Of a stretch of 64,000 bases of DNA, positions 36,454-46,564 are shown piece by piece. Within the stretch, counting starts at the first letter, position 1, and the number at the start of each line of letters is the position of its first letter. The stretch spans positions 310,001 to 374,000 of the forward strand of contig NZ_JAMZEA010000001.1 in NCBI RefSeq assembly GCF_024172125.1, in the 5' to 3' direction. The position numbers and the translations under genes are program-made. The notes under the pieces were generated by a model. It did not search any database. It had not been told where the DNA came from and saw nothing but the letters and a program-made list of their open reading frames with translations. The stretch comes from Actinomadura rupiterrae. Lineage in GTDB: Bacteria > Actinomycetota > Actinomycetes > Streptosporangiales > Streptosporangiaceae.

Positions 36454-37773
36454 TCACCAGTCGCAGGGAAGGTCGGCGCGGATCACCGTGGGGCCGCCGG
36501 GCGGGCTGTTCACGGTAAGGATGCCGTCGATCGTCGCGGCGCGGTCGGCCAGCCCGGCGAGGCCGCCGCCCGGTTCGGTCTCCGCGCCGCCCACGCCGTC
36601 GTCGGAGATCTCGACGACCACCCATGGGCCCTCGCGCGCCACCTTCACCGCCGCGCTCGTCGCGTTCGCGTACTTCGAGACGTTCGTCAGCGCCTCGGCC
36701 ACCACGAAGTACGCGATGCTCTCCACCGCCGCGGGCGGGCGCTCCGCCAGCTCGACGCCCACCTCGACCGGCACCGCGGCACGCGCCGCGAGGCCCGACA
36801 GCGCCGCGTCCAGACCCCGGTCGGTGAGGATCGCCGGGTAGATCCCGCGGGCGAGGTTGCGCAGCTCGGCGATCGCCTCCTTCGCGCCCGCGTGCGCCTG
36901 CTCGATCAGCGCCCGCGCCGCGTCCGGATCGGTGTCCAGCTTGGCGCGCGCCCGTCCGATGTCCATCGCGACGGCCAGGAGCTGCTGCTGGGCGCCGTCA
37001 TGCAGGTCGCGCTCGATGCGGCGGCGTTCGGCCTCCACGGCGTCCACCCCGCGCGCCCGGCTCGCCCGCAGCCGCTCGGCGCGCGCCCGCAGCTCGGCGT
37101 TCTCCTCCTGCGCACTGGACGCCCCCAGCAGCAGCTGCGCCCACAGCGCGTGCGCCAGCGCCATCACCCGCGTCACGTACAGCGCCGGGACGAGCAGGAC
37201 GAGCCCCACCAGCGTCACCCACAGCCCGCTCACCGGGTCCTCCACCAGCACCGACACCGGCCCGATGACGAACTGGAGCCCCTGCCCCTGCATCGCCAGG
37301 ACGGGCGCCAGGACGAGCAGCCCGACCACCGACCAGCAGAGCACCCACACGATGATCTCGACCATCGCGATGGGCAGCAGCAGCCCGAGGTAGATCAGGT
37401 CCTTCCATGTCGCGGGATCCGCCAGCAGCGCCCGGACCTTCGCGAACACGTTCCTTCCGGACGGCAGCGGACGGTACGGATCCGGGATGCGCAGCCCGAA
37501 CGTCGCGAGCAGCACCCGCCGCTCCAGCATCGCCCCGGCCCGCCACGCCAGCATCAGCGCCACGAGCATCACCAGCCCGATCCACAGCGCCGACAGCGCC
37601 AGCGACAGCAGCCCCGCCGTCGCGAGCCCGACGAACCAGAACAGCCCGAACCCGAACGCCAGCGGCGCCTGCGCCACCGCCCGCCACGCCACCGGCGTCC
37701 GCAGCATCACCCACGGCCGCCACGACGCGTCCCACACCGACCGGTCCCACCCCGTCCGGGCCACCTCACCCAC
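36454..37773 (-). CDS. Sensor histidine kinase (HisKA_3 type)
   Basis: 439 residues from the GTG at 37773 (GAGGGGG upstream); an ATG at 37833 is the alternative. Several transmembrane helices in the N-terminal 240 residues carry a streptomycete-type sensor domain. They are followed by HisKA_3 with the phospho-His in ERRRIERDLHDGAQQQLLAV, then the HATPase with EALTNVSKYANAT (N box) and ISDDGVGG (G1). This is the cytoplasmic half of a NarL-type two-component system with 34774-35421. The signal is unknown. Confidence 0.92.
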   Translation of the reverse strand: MGEVARTGWDRSVWDASWRPWVMLRTPVAWRAVAQAPLAFGFGLFWFVGLATAGLLSLALSALWIGLVMLVALMLAWRAGAMLERRVLLATFGLRIPDPYRPLPSGRNVFAKVRALLADPATWKDLIYLGLLLPIAMVEIIVWVLCWSVVGLLVLAPVLAMQGQGLQFVIGPVSVLVEDPVSGLWVTLVGLVLLVPALYVTRVMALAHALWAQLLLGASSAQEENAELRARAERLRASRARGVDAVEAERRRIERDLHDGAQQQLLAVAMDIGRARAKLDTDPDAARALIEQAHAGAKEAIAELRNLARGIYPAILTDRGLDAALSGLAARAAVPVEVGVELAERPPAAVESIAYFVVAEALTNVSKYANATSAAVKVAREGPWVVVEISDDGVGGAETEPGGGLAGLADRAATIDGILTVNSPPGGPTVIRADLPCDW

Positions 37774-37890
37774 CCGCGTCCCCCTCTTCCAAGCCACTCC
37801 CAACCCTGCCCGACCACCCCGCTCCCCCACCATGCGGAACCCACCCCAGCCCACCTGGGGTAAACCCCACCCCGGCAGCCGCAAACACAA

Positions 37891-37923
37891 AACGTCCCGA
37901 CGACCAAAGGCCGCCGGGACGTT
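37891..37923 (-). terminator. Terminator downstream of rho
   Basis: AACGTCCCG / CGGGACGTT arms around a 15-nt segment, followed on the minus strand by TTGTGTTTG after TT. It lies beyond the repeat element, about 220 bp after the rho stop. Confidence 0.75.
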
Positions 37924-38003
37924 CAAAAGCACCCGGACCGGGGCGTTCAAGAACCACGTGAAGGATCAAAGAGCCCCTGGGGACCCCGCAACAAGCTCAG
38001 CCC

Positions 38004-38136
38004 GCGCGAACGCGTTACCAACCGTGCGGGGCGACGCCGAAGGCGAGCCCCGCACGGTTGATCGCGAAGCGATGCAGCGTTCGCACGAGCATTCGGGCCG
38101 TGTCCGAGCCGCTAGGCGAGGACGCGGAGCCGAAAG
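38004..38136. repeat. 146-bp intergenic element, third diverged copy
   Basis: About 85-90% identical by eye to the tandem copies at 14773-15064, retaining the CCGTGCGGG/CCCGCACGG stem and the GATCGCGAAGCGATGCAGCG stretch. It starts about ten bases after the rho stop codon, in the same orientation relative to the gene as the copy after the aminopeptidase. Confidence 0.9.
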
Positions 38137-38146
38137 CCAAATCAAC

Positions 38147-40207
38147 TCAGCGGTCGTCGGAGACCGTGGTCTTCTGGACCTGGAGGAGGAACTCGGCGTT
38201 CGACTTGGTCTCCTTCATCTTCTCGATGAGGAGCTCCAGCGCCTGCTGGGTGTCGAGGGCGTGCAGGACGCGGCGGAGCTGCCAGACGATGCGCAGCTCC
38301 TCCGGCGCCATGAGGATCTCCTCCTTGCGGGTGCTGGACTGGTCCACGTCCACCGCGGGGAAGATCCGCTTGTCGGCGAGGGAGCGGTTGAGCTTGAGCT
38401 CCATGTTGCCGGTGCCCTTGAACTCCTCGAAGATGACCTCGTCCATGCGGGATCCGGTCTCCACCAGGGCGGTGGCGAGGATGGTCAGCGAGCCGCCGTT
38501 CTCGATGTTGCGGGCCGCGCCGAAGAACCGCTTGGGCGGGTACAGCGCGGTCGAGTCGACACCGCCGGACAGGATGCGCCCGGACGCCGGGGCCGCCAGG
38601 TTGTAGGCGCGGCCGAGGCGGGTGATCGAGTCGAGCAGGACGACGACGTCGTGCCCCAGCTCCACCAGCCGCTTGGCGCGCTCGATGGCGAGCTCGGCGA
38701 CGGTGGTGTGGTCCTCGGCGGGACGGTCGAAGGTCGAGTGGATGACCTCGCCCTTCACCGTCCGCTGCATGTCGGTGACCTCTTCCGGACGCTCGTCCAC
38801 CAGGACGACCATCAGGTGGCACTCCGGGTTGTTCTTGGTGATCGCGTTCGCGATCGCCTGAAGCACCATGGTCTTGCCGGCCTTCGGCGGCGACACGATC
38901 AGGCCGCGCTGGCCCTTGCCGATCGGCGACACCAGGTCGATGATCCGCGTGGTCAGCACGCCCGGGTCGGACTCCAGCCGCAGCCGCTCCTGCGGGTACA
39001 GCGGGGTGAGCTTGGAGAACTCGACACGCTGCTTGGCCTGGTCGGGCTCCATGCCGTTCACGGTGTCGAGCCGGACCAGCGCGTTGAACTTCTCGCGCCG
39101 CTCGCCCTCGCGGGCCTGCCGCACCGCGCCGGTGATCACGTCGCCCTTGCGCAGGCCGTTCTTGCGGACCTGGGCGAGCGAGACGTACACGTCGTTCGGG
39201 CCGGGCAGGTAGCCGGTCGTCCGGACGAAGGCGTAGTTGTCGAGGATGTCGAGGATGCCGGCGACCGGGATGAGGACGTCGTCCTCGTTGATCACGGGCT
39301 CCTCGTAGCGCTCGCCGCGGCCGCGGCCCCGGTTGCGCTCGCGGAACCGGCGCCCGCGCCGCCCGCGGCCGCCCTCGTCGTCGTCGGCCGGGCCGCCGCC
39401 GCCCTGGTTCTGGCCGCCGCCGCGCTGGCGGTTGCCGCCCTGGTCGCCCTGGTCGCGGTTCCGGTCGCGGTCGCCGCGGTTGTCGCGATCGCCCCGGTTG
39501 TCACGGTCCCCGCGCTCGCCGCGCTCGCCCCGGTTCTCGCGGTCGCCGCGGTCGCCGCGGTTGTCGCGGTCGCGGTTGTCGCGGCGTCCGCGCTGGCGTC
39601 CCCCGCCGTCGCGGCCCTCGCCGCGCTCCCGGCCGCCCTGCTGCTGGTCGCCGCCGTGCTGCTCACCGGAGGTCTGCTGCTCGCCGCGGTCGCGGTTGCG
39701 GCCGCCCTCGCGGCCCCCGTCGCGTCCGCCGTCCCGGCCCTCGCCGCGCTCGGCGCGGTCGGGGCGCTCCTCGGCGGCCGGCCGGCCGTCCGCCTGACCG
39801 GCGTCGGCGGTCACCGCGGGCTCGGCCTCGCGCTTGGCGGCGGCCGTGCGGGTGCGGCGCGGCCGCTCGGTCTTGTCGGTCTTGTCGCCGGCGCGCTCGG
39901 CCGCCTGCTCGGCCGCCTTCCCGGACGCGGCGCGGTCGCTGGCAGCGGCTCCCTGGTCGCTCCCCGAGGCCTGCCCGGCGCCGCCCTGCTTCTCCTGGAT
40001 GGCGGCGATGAGCTGGCCCTTGCGCATCTGGCTCACGCCCTTGATGCCGAGGTCGGACGCGATCTTCTTGAGGTCCGTCAGCACCATGGCGGACAGGCCC
40101 GTGCCGGTCTGGCGCCGGCGCCGGGGAGCGGCGCCCTGCCCGGCCTCGTCTGCCGTCGCGGATGCCGTGCTGGACGCGTCCGTAAGGAGTTCGCTGGATT
40201 CGCTCAC
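38147..40207 (-). CDS. rho: Transcription termination factor Rho
   Basis: 686 residues against ~420 in E. coli. The Rho N-terminal domain (LSAMVLTDLKKIASDLGIKGVSQMRKGQLIAAIQ) is followed by a ~220-residue insertion extremely rich in Arg, Asp, Gly, Asn and Gln (RGG and DRDN repeats), then the RNA-binding OB fold (GYLPGPNDVYVSLAQVRKNGLRKGD) and ATPase core with Walker A PPKAGKT and VVLLDSITRLGRAYN. The insertion is a feature of high-G+C actinobacteria and adds RNA affinity. A 146-bp repeat follows the stop. Confidence 0.97.
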   Translation of the reverse strand: MSESSELLTDASSTASATADEAGQGAAPRRRRQTGTGLSAMVLTDLKKIASDLGIKGVSQMRKGQLIAAIQEKQGGAGQASGSDQGAAASDRAASGKAAEQAAERAGDKTDKTERPRRTRTAAAKREAEPAVTADAGQADGRPAAEERPDRAERGEGRDGGRDGGREGGRNRDRGEQQTSGEQHGGDQQQGGRERGEGRDGGGRQRGRRDNRDRDNRGDRGDRENRGERGERGDRDNRGDRDNRGDRDRNRDQGDQGGNRQRGGGQNQGGGGPADDDEGGRGRRGRRFRERNRGRGRGERYEEPVINEDDVLIPVAGILDILDNYAFVRTTGYLPGPNDVYVSLAQVRKNGLRKGDVITGAVRQAREGERREKFNALVRLDTVNGMEPDQAKQRVEFSKLTPLYPQERLRLESDPGVLTTRIIDLVSPIGKGQRGLIVSPPKAGKTMVLQAIANAITKNNPECHLMVVLVDERPEEVTDMQRTVKGEVIHSTFDRPAEDHTTVAELAIERAKRLVELGHDVVVLLDSITRLGRAYNLAAPASGRILSGGVDSTALYPPKRFFGAARNIENGGSLTILATALVETGSRMDEVIFEEFKGTGNMELKLNRSLADKRIFPAVDVDQSSTRKEEILMAPEELRIVWQLRRVLHALDTQQALELLIEKMKETKSNAEFLLQVQKTTVSDDR

Positions 40208-40635
40208 TAAGGGTCCTTCCCAGGGAGCGGGCGTTGGCCGGCGTTCGGCCAGTCAACCCGGTGGTGCGGCCCGGCGGGGGCGCCGAGTCGGGCTCGCCGT
40301 ACCGCGGAGGCGCCGCGGCCGGCGATGCTGGGCAACAGCCAGATGGCGGTCGGCCGGGACGGCTCGTGCAATGGCCGCCCGTGACCGCGGAGATCCGAAG
40401 TTCGCTGGAATGCCGGACAACGGAGTGTCACGGAGACGGGAAGCCCGGTACGCCGGACCGACTCGGCCGAAGGGCCGGTCAGGTGACGTGTGGCTGACGA
40501 GCACTCGGCCCCGATCGGGGCATCTGGTGCGGCATCCAGCCTAACATCACCAGGGCACACTGCTATTCCCCAGAGGTCGATGTCTTCGCAATTTACCTAG
40601 CCGGTTCGTCACACCCGGCCGCCCGCCGACGCAGG
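40208..40635. other. Intergenic region between thrB and rho
   Basis: 428 bp probably carrying the rho promoter and leader. I see only a short hairpin CCGCGG-AGGCG-CCGCGG (40302-40318) and no credible gene. Rho autoregulation in this leader is plausible but not shown. Confidence 0.4.
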
Positions 40636-41541
40636 TCAGGTGCGGACGCAGGCGCCAAGGGGGGCGACACGCAAGGGGTGTACGTGCCAGCCAGTACCCA
40701 CTCCAAGCGCGTTTGAATCAACCCGCGACGCGGATGTGAACGCCAGGACACTCGGCCCGGCTCCGGACACGACGGCCGGAACACCCGATTCACGCAGATT
40801 CCGGATCAACGCGGCCGACTCCGGCATGGCCGGGGCGCGGTACTCCTGGTGCAGGCGGTCCTCGGTCGCGTCCAGCAGGACGGCGTCGTCGAGGCCGCGC
40901 GTCAGGGCCGTGACCAGCAGCGCGGCACGTCCGGCATTGGCCGCGGCGTCGCCGTGCGGGACGGTCTCGGGCAGCAGCCCGCGGGCGCGCGCCGTCGCGA
41001 GACGCGTGTCCGGGACGAACGCGACGACCTCGCGGTCGAGATCGAGCCGGACGGCCCGGTCGCCCCAGGCGATCGTGAGCCCGCCGAGCAGGCAGGGCGC
41101 GACGTTGTCGGGATGGCCCTCGATCGCGGTGGCCAGCCTCAGCGCCTCCGCGTCGTCCATCGCCTCACCGCGCGGGTGCAGGGCGCGCGCCGCGAGGATG
41201 CCCGCGATGATCGCCGCCGAGGACGACCCGAGCCCCCGGCTGTGCGGGATGCGGTTCACGCAGCGCAGCCGCACGCCCTTGCCGAGCGCGGCGGCCTCGG
41301 TCGTGCCCGCGAGCCGGTCGATCGCGTCGAGCGCGTCACGCAGCGTGGTGACGATGAGATGCCCGTCACCCCGCCCGGCGACCTCGGTGCCCTCCCCCTC
41401 GACCTCGATGACGACGTCGTCGCCGGTCAGCTCGACCGTCACCAAGTCGGTGAGGGTGAGCGCCAGCCCGAGCGAGTCGAACCCCGGCCCCAGGTTCGCA
41501 CTGGTGGCCGGCACCTCGACCGTCACCCGCCCGCTGGTCAT
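40636..41541 (-). CDS. thrB: Homoserine kinase
   Basis: 301 residues. GHMP kinase: N-terminal [21 protein letters not shown], the ATP loop [17 protein letters not shown], and the C-terminal GAGPSVLAF. Converts homoserine to O-phosphohomoserine. Its ATG overlaps the thrC stop (ATGA). Confidence 0.97.
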   Translation of the reverse strand: MTSGRVTVEVPATSANLGPGFDSLGLALTLTDLVTVELTGDDVVIEVEGEGTEVAGRGDGHLIVTTLRDALDAIDRLAGTTEAAALGKGVRLRCVNRIPHSRGLGSSSAAIIAGILAARALHPRGEAMDDAEALRLATAIEGHPDNVAPCLLGGLTIAWGDRAVRLDLDREVVAFVPDTRLATARARGLLPETVPHGDAAANAGRAALLVTALTRGLDDAVLLDATEDRLHQEYRAPAMPESAALIRNLRESGVPAVVSGAGPSVLAFTSASRVDSNALGVGTGWHVHPLRVAPLGACVRT

Positions 41542-42605
41542 GCGAGGCCCAGGGCGGAGGCGGCGGCCTGGGCGTCCACCTTGACGGTGGTCGGGGCGGG
41601 GGCGCCCGCGATGGCCCAGTCGGGGTCCTTGAGGCCGTTTCCGGTCACGGTGCAGACGACGCGCGAACCGCGCTCGACCGCGCCCTGCTCGGCGGCCTGG
41701 AGCAGACCGGCGACGGACGCGGCGGACGCGGGCTCGACGAACACGCCCTCCTCGGCGGCGAGCAGGCGGTAGGCGCGCAGGATCTGCCGGTCGGTGACGG
41801 CGTCGATCGCGCCGCCGGACTCGTCCCGCGCGGCGACGGCGAGATCCCAGGAGGCGGGGTTGCCGATGCGGATCGCGGTCGCGATGGTCTGCGGCTTCAG
41901 CACCGGCTCGCCCTTGACGAACGGGGCCGCGCCGGACGCCTGGAATCCCAGCATGCGCGGGCGGCGCGAGGCGGTGCCGTCGGCGGCGTACTCGGAGTAG
42001 CCCATCCAGTACGCGGAGATGTTGCCGGCGTTGCCGACCGGCAGGCAGTGCACGTCCGGGGCGTCGCCGAGCGCGTCGACGATCTCGAACGCGGCCGTCT
42101 TCTGGCCCTGGAGCCGGTACTTGTTCACCGAGTTGACCAGCGCGACCGGGTAGTCGACGGCGAGCTTGCGGGCCAGTTCGAGGCAGTCGTCGAAGTTGCC
42201 GTCGACCTGGAGCAGCCGCGCGCCGTGCACCAGCGCCTGCGCCAGCTTGCCCATCGCGATCTTGCCCTGCGGGACGAGGACGGCGCAGGTCATCCCGGCG
42301 CGCACCGCGTAGGCGGCGGCGGACGCGGAGGTGTTGCCGGTGGACGCGCAGATGACCGCCTTCGCGCCGTCCTCGGCGGCCTTGGAGATCGCCATGGTCA
42401 TGCCGCGGTCCTTGAACGAACCGGTCGGGTTCAGCCCCTCGACCTTGAGGTACACCTCGCAGCCGGTCAGCTCCGACACCCGGTGGGCGGGCAGCAGCGG
42501 CGTGCCGCCTTCGAGCAGCGTCACGACGGGCGTCGCCTCCGTCACCGGCAGCCGGTCACGGTACTCCTCGATGAGCCCACGCCAGGGACGGGTGGTCGCG
42601 TTCAC
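41538..42605 (-). CDS. thrC: Threonine synthase
   Basis: 355 residues. PLP enzyme that makes Thr from O-phosphohomoserine; Schiff-base Lys65 in [11 protein letters not shown], phosphate-binding loop [13 protein letters not shown]. It is the short (class II) form usual in actinobacteria. It follows hom after a 144-bp gap containing a 24-bp duplication and a DnaA-box sequence. Confidence 0.97.
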   Translation of the reverse strand: MNATTRPWRGLIEEYRDRLPVTEATPVVTLLEGGTPLLPAHRVSELTGCEVYLKVEGLNPTGSFKDRGMTMAISKAAEDGAKAVICASTGNTSASAAAYAVRAGMTCAVLVPQGKIAMGKLAQALVHGARLLQVDGNFDDCLELARKLAVDYPVALVNSVNKYRLQGQKTAAFEIVDALGDAPDVHCLPVGNAGNISAYWMGYSEYAADGTASRRPRMLGFQASGAAPFVKGEPVLKPQTIATAIRIGNPASWDLAVAARDESGGAIDAVTDRQILRAYRLLAAEEGVFVEPASAASVAGLLQAAEQGAVERGSRVVCTVTGNGLKDPDWAIAGAPAPTTVKVDAQAAASALGLA

Positions 42606-42683
42606 AGTCGGTCTCCTTGTTGACCTGCGGTTTCGATGAATCCTAGGGGACCGTCCGACGCCCTTGTCGTCCGTTGCGGGAGC

Positions 42684-42692
42684 TGTGGATAA
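42684..42692. promoter_or_regulatory. DnaA-box-like sequence in hom-thrC gap
   Basis: TGTGGATAA, a perfect match to the E. coli strong DnaA box in reverse. Isolated, so significance is doubtful; a second lies at 25711. Confidence 0.25.
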
Positions 42693-42704
42693 CTTCCACG
42701 TTTC

Positions 42705-42752
42705 TGCGTTGGGCCTACACCATCGCTATGCGTTGGGCCTACACCGTCGCTA
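42705..42752. repeat. 24-bp tandem repeat x2 anchored on hom stop codon
   Basis: Units 42705-42728 and 42729-42752 differ at one position. The right unit ends in the TAG of hom, and the left unit repeats that TAG. Confidence 0.9.
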
Positions 42753-44063
42753 TACGTCGTCGGCTTCCACGCGCATGACGCTCGCGACCTCGCGCACGTC
42801 CTCAAGCTCGCGGAGCCGTTCGACCGTCGCGCTGAGCGCCGCGTCCGCGGCCCGGTGCGTCACGACGACGAGCTGGGCGTCCTCGCCCGACCCGCTCTGC
42901 CGGACGGCCTGGATCGACACGTCGTGCTTGGCGAACTCCTCCGCCACGGTGGCGAGCACGCCGGAGCGGTCGGCCACGTCCAGCTGGATGTAGTAGCGCG
43001 TGCGCGTCTCGCCCATGGGCAGGACGGGCAGCGACGCATAGGTGACCTCTACCGGACCGGGCGTCCCACCGCGCAGGTTGCGCGCGACGGCCACCAGGTC
43101 GCCCAGGACGGCGCTCGCGGTAGGCGCGCCTCCTGCGCCCGCGCCGTAGAACATCAGCGATCCCGCCGACTCGGCCTCGACGAACACCGCGTTGTACGCC
43201 TCGCGCACGCTCGCGAGCGGGTGCGAGCGCGGGATCATCGCCGGGTAGACGCGGACGGAGACGCCGCGTCCGTTGCGCCCCTCTGCCGCGGGCACGCGTT
43301 CGCAGATGGCGAGGAGCTTGACGACCGAGTTCATCTCCTTGGCGCCGGCCACGTCCGCGGCCGAGACCTCGGTAATGCCCTCGCGGTGCACGTCCGCGGC
43401 GGTGACCGGCGTGTGGAAGGCGAGCTGCGCCAGGATCGCGGCCTTGGCGGCGGCGTCGAAACCCTCGACATCCGCGGTCGGGTCCGCTTCCGCATAGCCG
43501 AGCGCCTGCGCCTCCTCCAGCGCCTCGTTGAACCCGGCGCCGTGCGTGTCCATCTGGTCGAGGATGTAGTTGGTCGTGCCGTTCACGATCCCCAGGACCC
43601 GGTGCACGTGGTCGCCCACCAGCGACTCGCGCAGCGGCCGCAGCAGGGGGATCGCCCCCGCCACGGACGCCTCGTAGTACAGGTCGGCGCCGTACTCGCG
43701 CGCGGCCGCGAACAGCGTCGCGCCGTCCTCGGCGAGCAGCGCCTTGTTGGCGGTGACGACCGACTTGCCGGTCTTCATCGCCTCCAGCATCAGCGTCCGG
43801 GCGGGCTCGATGCCGCCGATCACCTCGATGACGATGTCCACGTCGTCCCGGGTGACCAGGCCCTGCGCGTCGGTGGTGAGCAGCTCGCGCGGCACGCCCT
43901 CGCGGACCCGTTCGGGCCTGCGGACGGCGATGCCGGCCAGTTCCAGCGGCACTCCCACGCGCGCCGCGAGGTCGCCCGCCTGCTCGCGCAGCAGCCGCAC
44001 GACCTCGGTGCCGACGACGCCGCAGCCCAGCAGCGCCACCCGCAGCGGCCCGCCCTGTTTCAC
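42750..44063 (-). CDS. hom: Homoserine dehydrogenase
   Basis: 437 residues from a GTG. The NAD-binding [16 protein letters not shown] is at the N-terminus, the catalytic core has [23 protein letters not shown] and [20 protein letters not shown], and an ACT domain ([33 protein letters not shown]) at residues ~355-430 should give feedback control by Thr. Its start overlaps the lysA stop (GTGA). Confidence 0.97.
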   Translation of the reverse strand: MKQGGPLRVALLGCGVVGTEVVRLLREQAGDLAARVGVPLELAGIAVRRPERVREGVPRELLTTDAQGLVTRDDVDIVIEVIGGIEPARTLMLEAMKTGKSVVTANKALLAEDGATLFAAAREYGADLYYEASVAGAIPLLRPLRESLVGDHVHRVLGIVNGTTNYILDQMDTHGAGFNEALEEAQALGYAEADPTADVEGFDAAAKAAILAQLAFHTPVTAADVHREGITEVSAADVAGAKEMNSVVKLLAICERVPAAEGRNGRGVSVRVYPAMIPRSHPLASVREAYNAVFVEAESAGSLMFYGAGAGGAPTASAVLGDLVAVARNLRGGTPGPVEVTYASLPVLPMGETRTRYYIQLDVADRSGVLATVAEEFAKHDVSIQAVRQSGSGEDAQLVVVTHRAADAALSATVERLRELEDVREVASVMRVEADDV

Positions 44064-45454
44064 GCCTCTACCTCCGCATCCAGCCGGAGCAGGTCGGCGT
44101 CGCTCTCGCGCCGCACGACGACCCGCGCCGCGCCGTCCCGCACGGCCACGACGGCGGGCCGGGGGACGTGGTTGTAGTTACTCGCCATCGACCGACAGTA
44201 CGCACCGGTGGCGGCCACCGCCACCAGGTCGCCCGCGGCCAGGTCGTCCGGCAGCCACAGGTCGCGGACGACGATGTCGCCGCTCTCGCAGTGCTTGCCG
44301 ACGAGCCTGCTCAGCATGGGCCGGGCCTGCGACTCCCGGCTCGCCAGGACGCAGGTGTACTCGGCCCCGTAGAGGGCGGTGCGAAGGTTGTCGCTCATGC
44401 CCCCGTCGACGGATACGTAGGTGCGCAGTCCCTCGACGTCCTTGACCGTGCCGACCTCGTACAGCGTAATGCCGCCGGGACCGGCGATCGCTCGTCCGGG
44501 CTCGACAGTGAGCTTCGGCATAGCGAGCCCGTAGGCGCGGCACTCCCGCTGGACGATCTCCCTCAGCGAATCGGCCATCGTCTTCGGATCGATGGGTTCG
44601 TCACCATCGGTGTAGGCGATGCCATAGCCGCCGCCCAGATCGAGCTCGGGCAACTCGACTCCGTGCTCGTCCCTAATGGAGACGAGCAGTTCGGCCAACC
44701 GGTGCGCGGCGACCTCGAATCCGTCCGGATCGAAGATCTGGCTACCGATGTGGCTGTGCAGGCCGACCAGCTCCAGGCTGTCCTTCAGGTCCAGGACGCG
44801 CCGGACGGCCTCCAGCGCCGCCCCGCTGCTCCGCGAGAACCCGAACTTCTGGTCGTCATGGGCGGTCGCGATGAACTCGTGCGTGTGCGCCTCGACGCCC
44901 GTCGTCACGCGGATCATCACCTTGGGGCGCTTGCCGAGCTTGTCGGCCAGGTAGGCGAGACGCGCGATCTCCTCGAACGAGTCGATGACGATGTGCCCGA
45001 CACCGACCTCTACCGCGCGCTCCAGCTCATGCACGGACTTGTTGTTTCCGTGCAAAGTGATGCGCTCCACAGGAAAGTCGGCCGCCAGGGCAATGGCCAG
45101 CTCTCCCCCGGTGCACACGTCCAGGCCCAGGCCCTCTTCCTTAAGCCACTTGGCCATCGCCACGCACAGGAACGCCTTGCCCGCGTAGTGGACGCTCCCG
45201 TCATGGAACGCGGCCGCGTACTCCCGCGCACGCGCGCGGACGTCGTTCTCGTCGTACACGTACAGGGGCGTGCCGAACTCCTGCGCGAGGTCGCGCACAT
45301 CGACCCCGCCTACGGTCATCGCGCCCTCGTCCCTGCGCGCGTTCAGCGGCCAGACCTGCTCGTCCAGCGCGTTCAGGTCCGCCGGGGGCGGCAGGGGGTG
45401 GTCTTCGGGAAGGACGTCCGCGTGCCGGGGGCCGGCCGGGTGAACTCTGCTCAT
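44060..45454 (-). CDS. lysA: Diaminopimelate decarboxylase
   Basis: 464 residues. Last step of lysine synthesis, PLP dependent. Lys93 in [10 protein letters not shown] forms the Schiff base; [18 protein letters not shown] and the active-site Cys in [10 protein letters not shown] are present. Translationally coupled to nrtL upstream (ATGA overlap) and hom downstream. Confidence 0.97.
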   Translation of the reverse strand: MSRVHPAGPRHADVLPEDHPLPPPADLNALDEQVWPLNARRDEGAMTVGGVDVRDLAQEFGTPLYVYDENDVRARAREYAAAFHDGSVHYAGKAFLCVAMAKWLKEEGLGLDVCTGGELAIALAADFPVERITLHGNNKSVHELERAVEVGVGHIVIDSFEEIARLAYLADKLGKRPKVMIRVTTGVEAHTHEFIATAHDDQKFGFSRSSGAALEAVRRVLDLKDSLELVGLHSHIGSQIFDPDGFEVAAHRLAELLVSIRDEHGVELPELDLGGGYGIAYTDGDEPIDPKTMADSLREIVQRECRAYGLAMPKLTVEPGRAIAGPGGITLYEVGTVKDVEGLRTYVSVDGGMSDNLRTALYGAEYTCVLASRESQARPMLSRLVGKHCESGDIVVRDLWLPDDLAAGDLVAVAATGAYCRSMASNYNHVPRPAVVAVRDGAARVVVRRESDADLLRLDAEVEA

Positions 45455-46137
45455 ATCCGCTCTCTAGGGGTTTCGCCGATCATCGTGAGGCCGTTGCGCA
45501 AGGCGATGCCCGCCGCCGCCGCGATCGTCACACGGGACGCGTGCACCGCCGAGGGTTTCTCCTCCACCGGCAAAGCCGGACAGCGCTCATAGACCGTGTG
45601 ATAGGCGTCCGCCAACTGAGCCAGCGCGCGCGCCAGAACGCCCCCGTCCCTCTTGCGGACGGCGCCCTGCGCCCATCCCGGCATCTCCCCCAATGCCTGG
45701 ATCAGCGCCAACTCGTCCCCTGCGGCCTCGACCGGCCCGCGGCGAACACCGAAATCCCCGGCCCGCCTCTGCACCGCCATAGAGCGCGCAAAGGCGTACC
45801 TCACAGAAAACCCTGGATTCTCGAAAACCCGAGGCCGATCACTCAGCCCATATGCCGGAACCCCGGCCACAACCCCATAAGCCGGATCCTCAACGATCGC
45901 CTCGGCGATCGCACCGGCCCGCACCCGCAGAACCAAAAACCCGGAATCAACCTCTGCAGCAATCCCACGATGTGAGACGGCCTCCGCCAATACCCCGGCA
46001 TCAAGCCCCAACCTCAACGCCACCGGGCTGGCATAAACCCCCGCCCCAACGCAGCGCAACGCGACGTCGCCGGGCTCCACACCCGCGACGTCCCGCACGG
46101 CGTCCCGAAGCACACCGCTCACCACCGCTGGAGTCAC
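45451..46137 (-). CDS. nrtL: ArgS-related anticodon-binding protein NrtL
   Basis: 228 residues. The C-terminal ~130 residues match the DALR anticodon-binding domain of arginyl-tRNA synthetase ([18 protein letters not shown] ... [23 protein letters not shown] ... [28 protein letters not shown]). The HIGH and KMSKS catalytic domain is entirely missing and the N-terminal ~90 residues are divergent. It occupies the position of argS upstream of lysA in related genomes. Stand-alone proteins of this type occur in streptomycetes; the function is unresolved. The intact open frame and coupling to lysA argue against a pseudogene. Confidence 0.8.
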   Translation of the reverse strand: MTPAVVSGVLRDAVRDVAGVEPGDVALRCVGAGVYASPVALRLGLDAGVLAEAVSHRGIAAEVDSGFLVLRVRAGAIAEAIVEDPAYGVVAGVPAYGLSDRPRVFENPGFSVRYAFARSMAVQRRAGDFGVRRGPVEAAGDELALIQALGEMPGWAQGAVRKRDGGVLARALAQLADAYHTVYERCPALPVEEKPSAVHASRVTIAAAAGIALRNGLTMIGETPRERI

Positions 46138-46173
46138 CCTCGCGAGACTATCCGACCACTATGCGGACACTCG

Positions 46174-46554
46174 TCACGCCCCGGCCGCCAGGCTCCGCAC
46201 CGTCTGGATCAGCCGATTCGGATCGAACGGCTTGGTGACATAGGCGTCCACGCCGATCTCATGCCCCCGCCGCACGTCGTGCTCCTGCGCCCGCGCAGTG
46301 ATCATCACGACCCGGATGTGCCGCGTCTCATCGTCCTCGCGCAGCCGCACCGCCGTGACCCACCCGTCCAGCCGCGGCATCATCACGTCCAGCGTGATCA
46401 CGTCCGGCCGCACGTCCCGCACCTTGTCCAGGCAGTCCTGACCGTCCACCGCCGTGACGACCTCGAACCCCTCCAGTTGCAGGTTCACCGCGATCAGCTG
46501 CCGGATCACCTCGTCGTCATCGACGACCAGCACCCTTCCCAGTGGCTCGGTCAC
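46174..46554 (-). CDS. Single-domain response regulator (CheY-like)
   Basis: 126 residues from the GTG at 46554. Receiver domain only: acidic pair VDDDE, phospho-acceptor Asp56 (ITLDVMMP), Lys108 in VTKPFD. There is no output domain, so it acts by protein contact or phosphotransfer. No kinase is adjacent. It lies between nrtL and the tRNA-Arg gene. Confidence 0.88.
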   Translation of the reverse strand: MTEPLGRVLVVDDDEVIRQLIAVNLQLEGFEVVTAVDGQDCLDKVRDVRPDVITLDVMMPRLDGWVTAVRLREDDETRHIRVVMITARAQEHDVRRGHEIGVDAYVTKPFDPNRLIQTVRSLAAGA

Positions 46555-46564
46555 CCCACCGAAG

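Larger units (their letters stand above)
37774..38146. other. Intergenic region between kinase and rho
   Basis: 373 bp. It holds the rho terminator (37891-37923) and a diverged copy of the 146-bp intergenic element (38004-38136). Nothing else is recognised. Confidence 0.6.
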
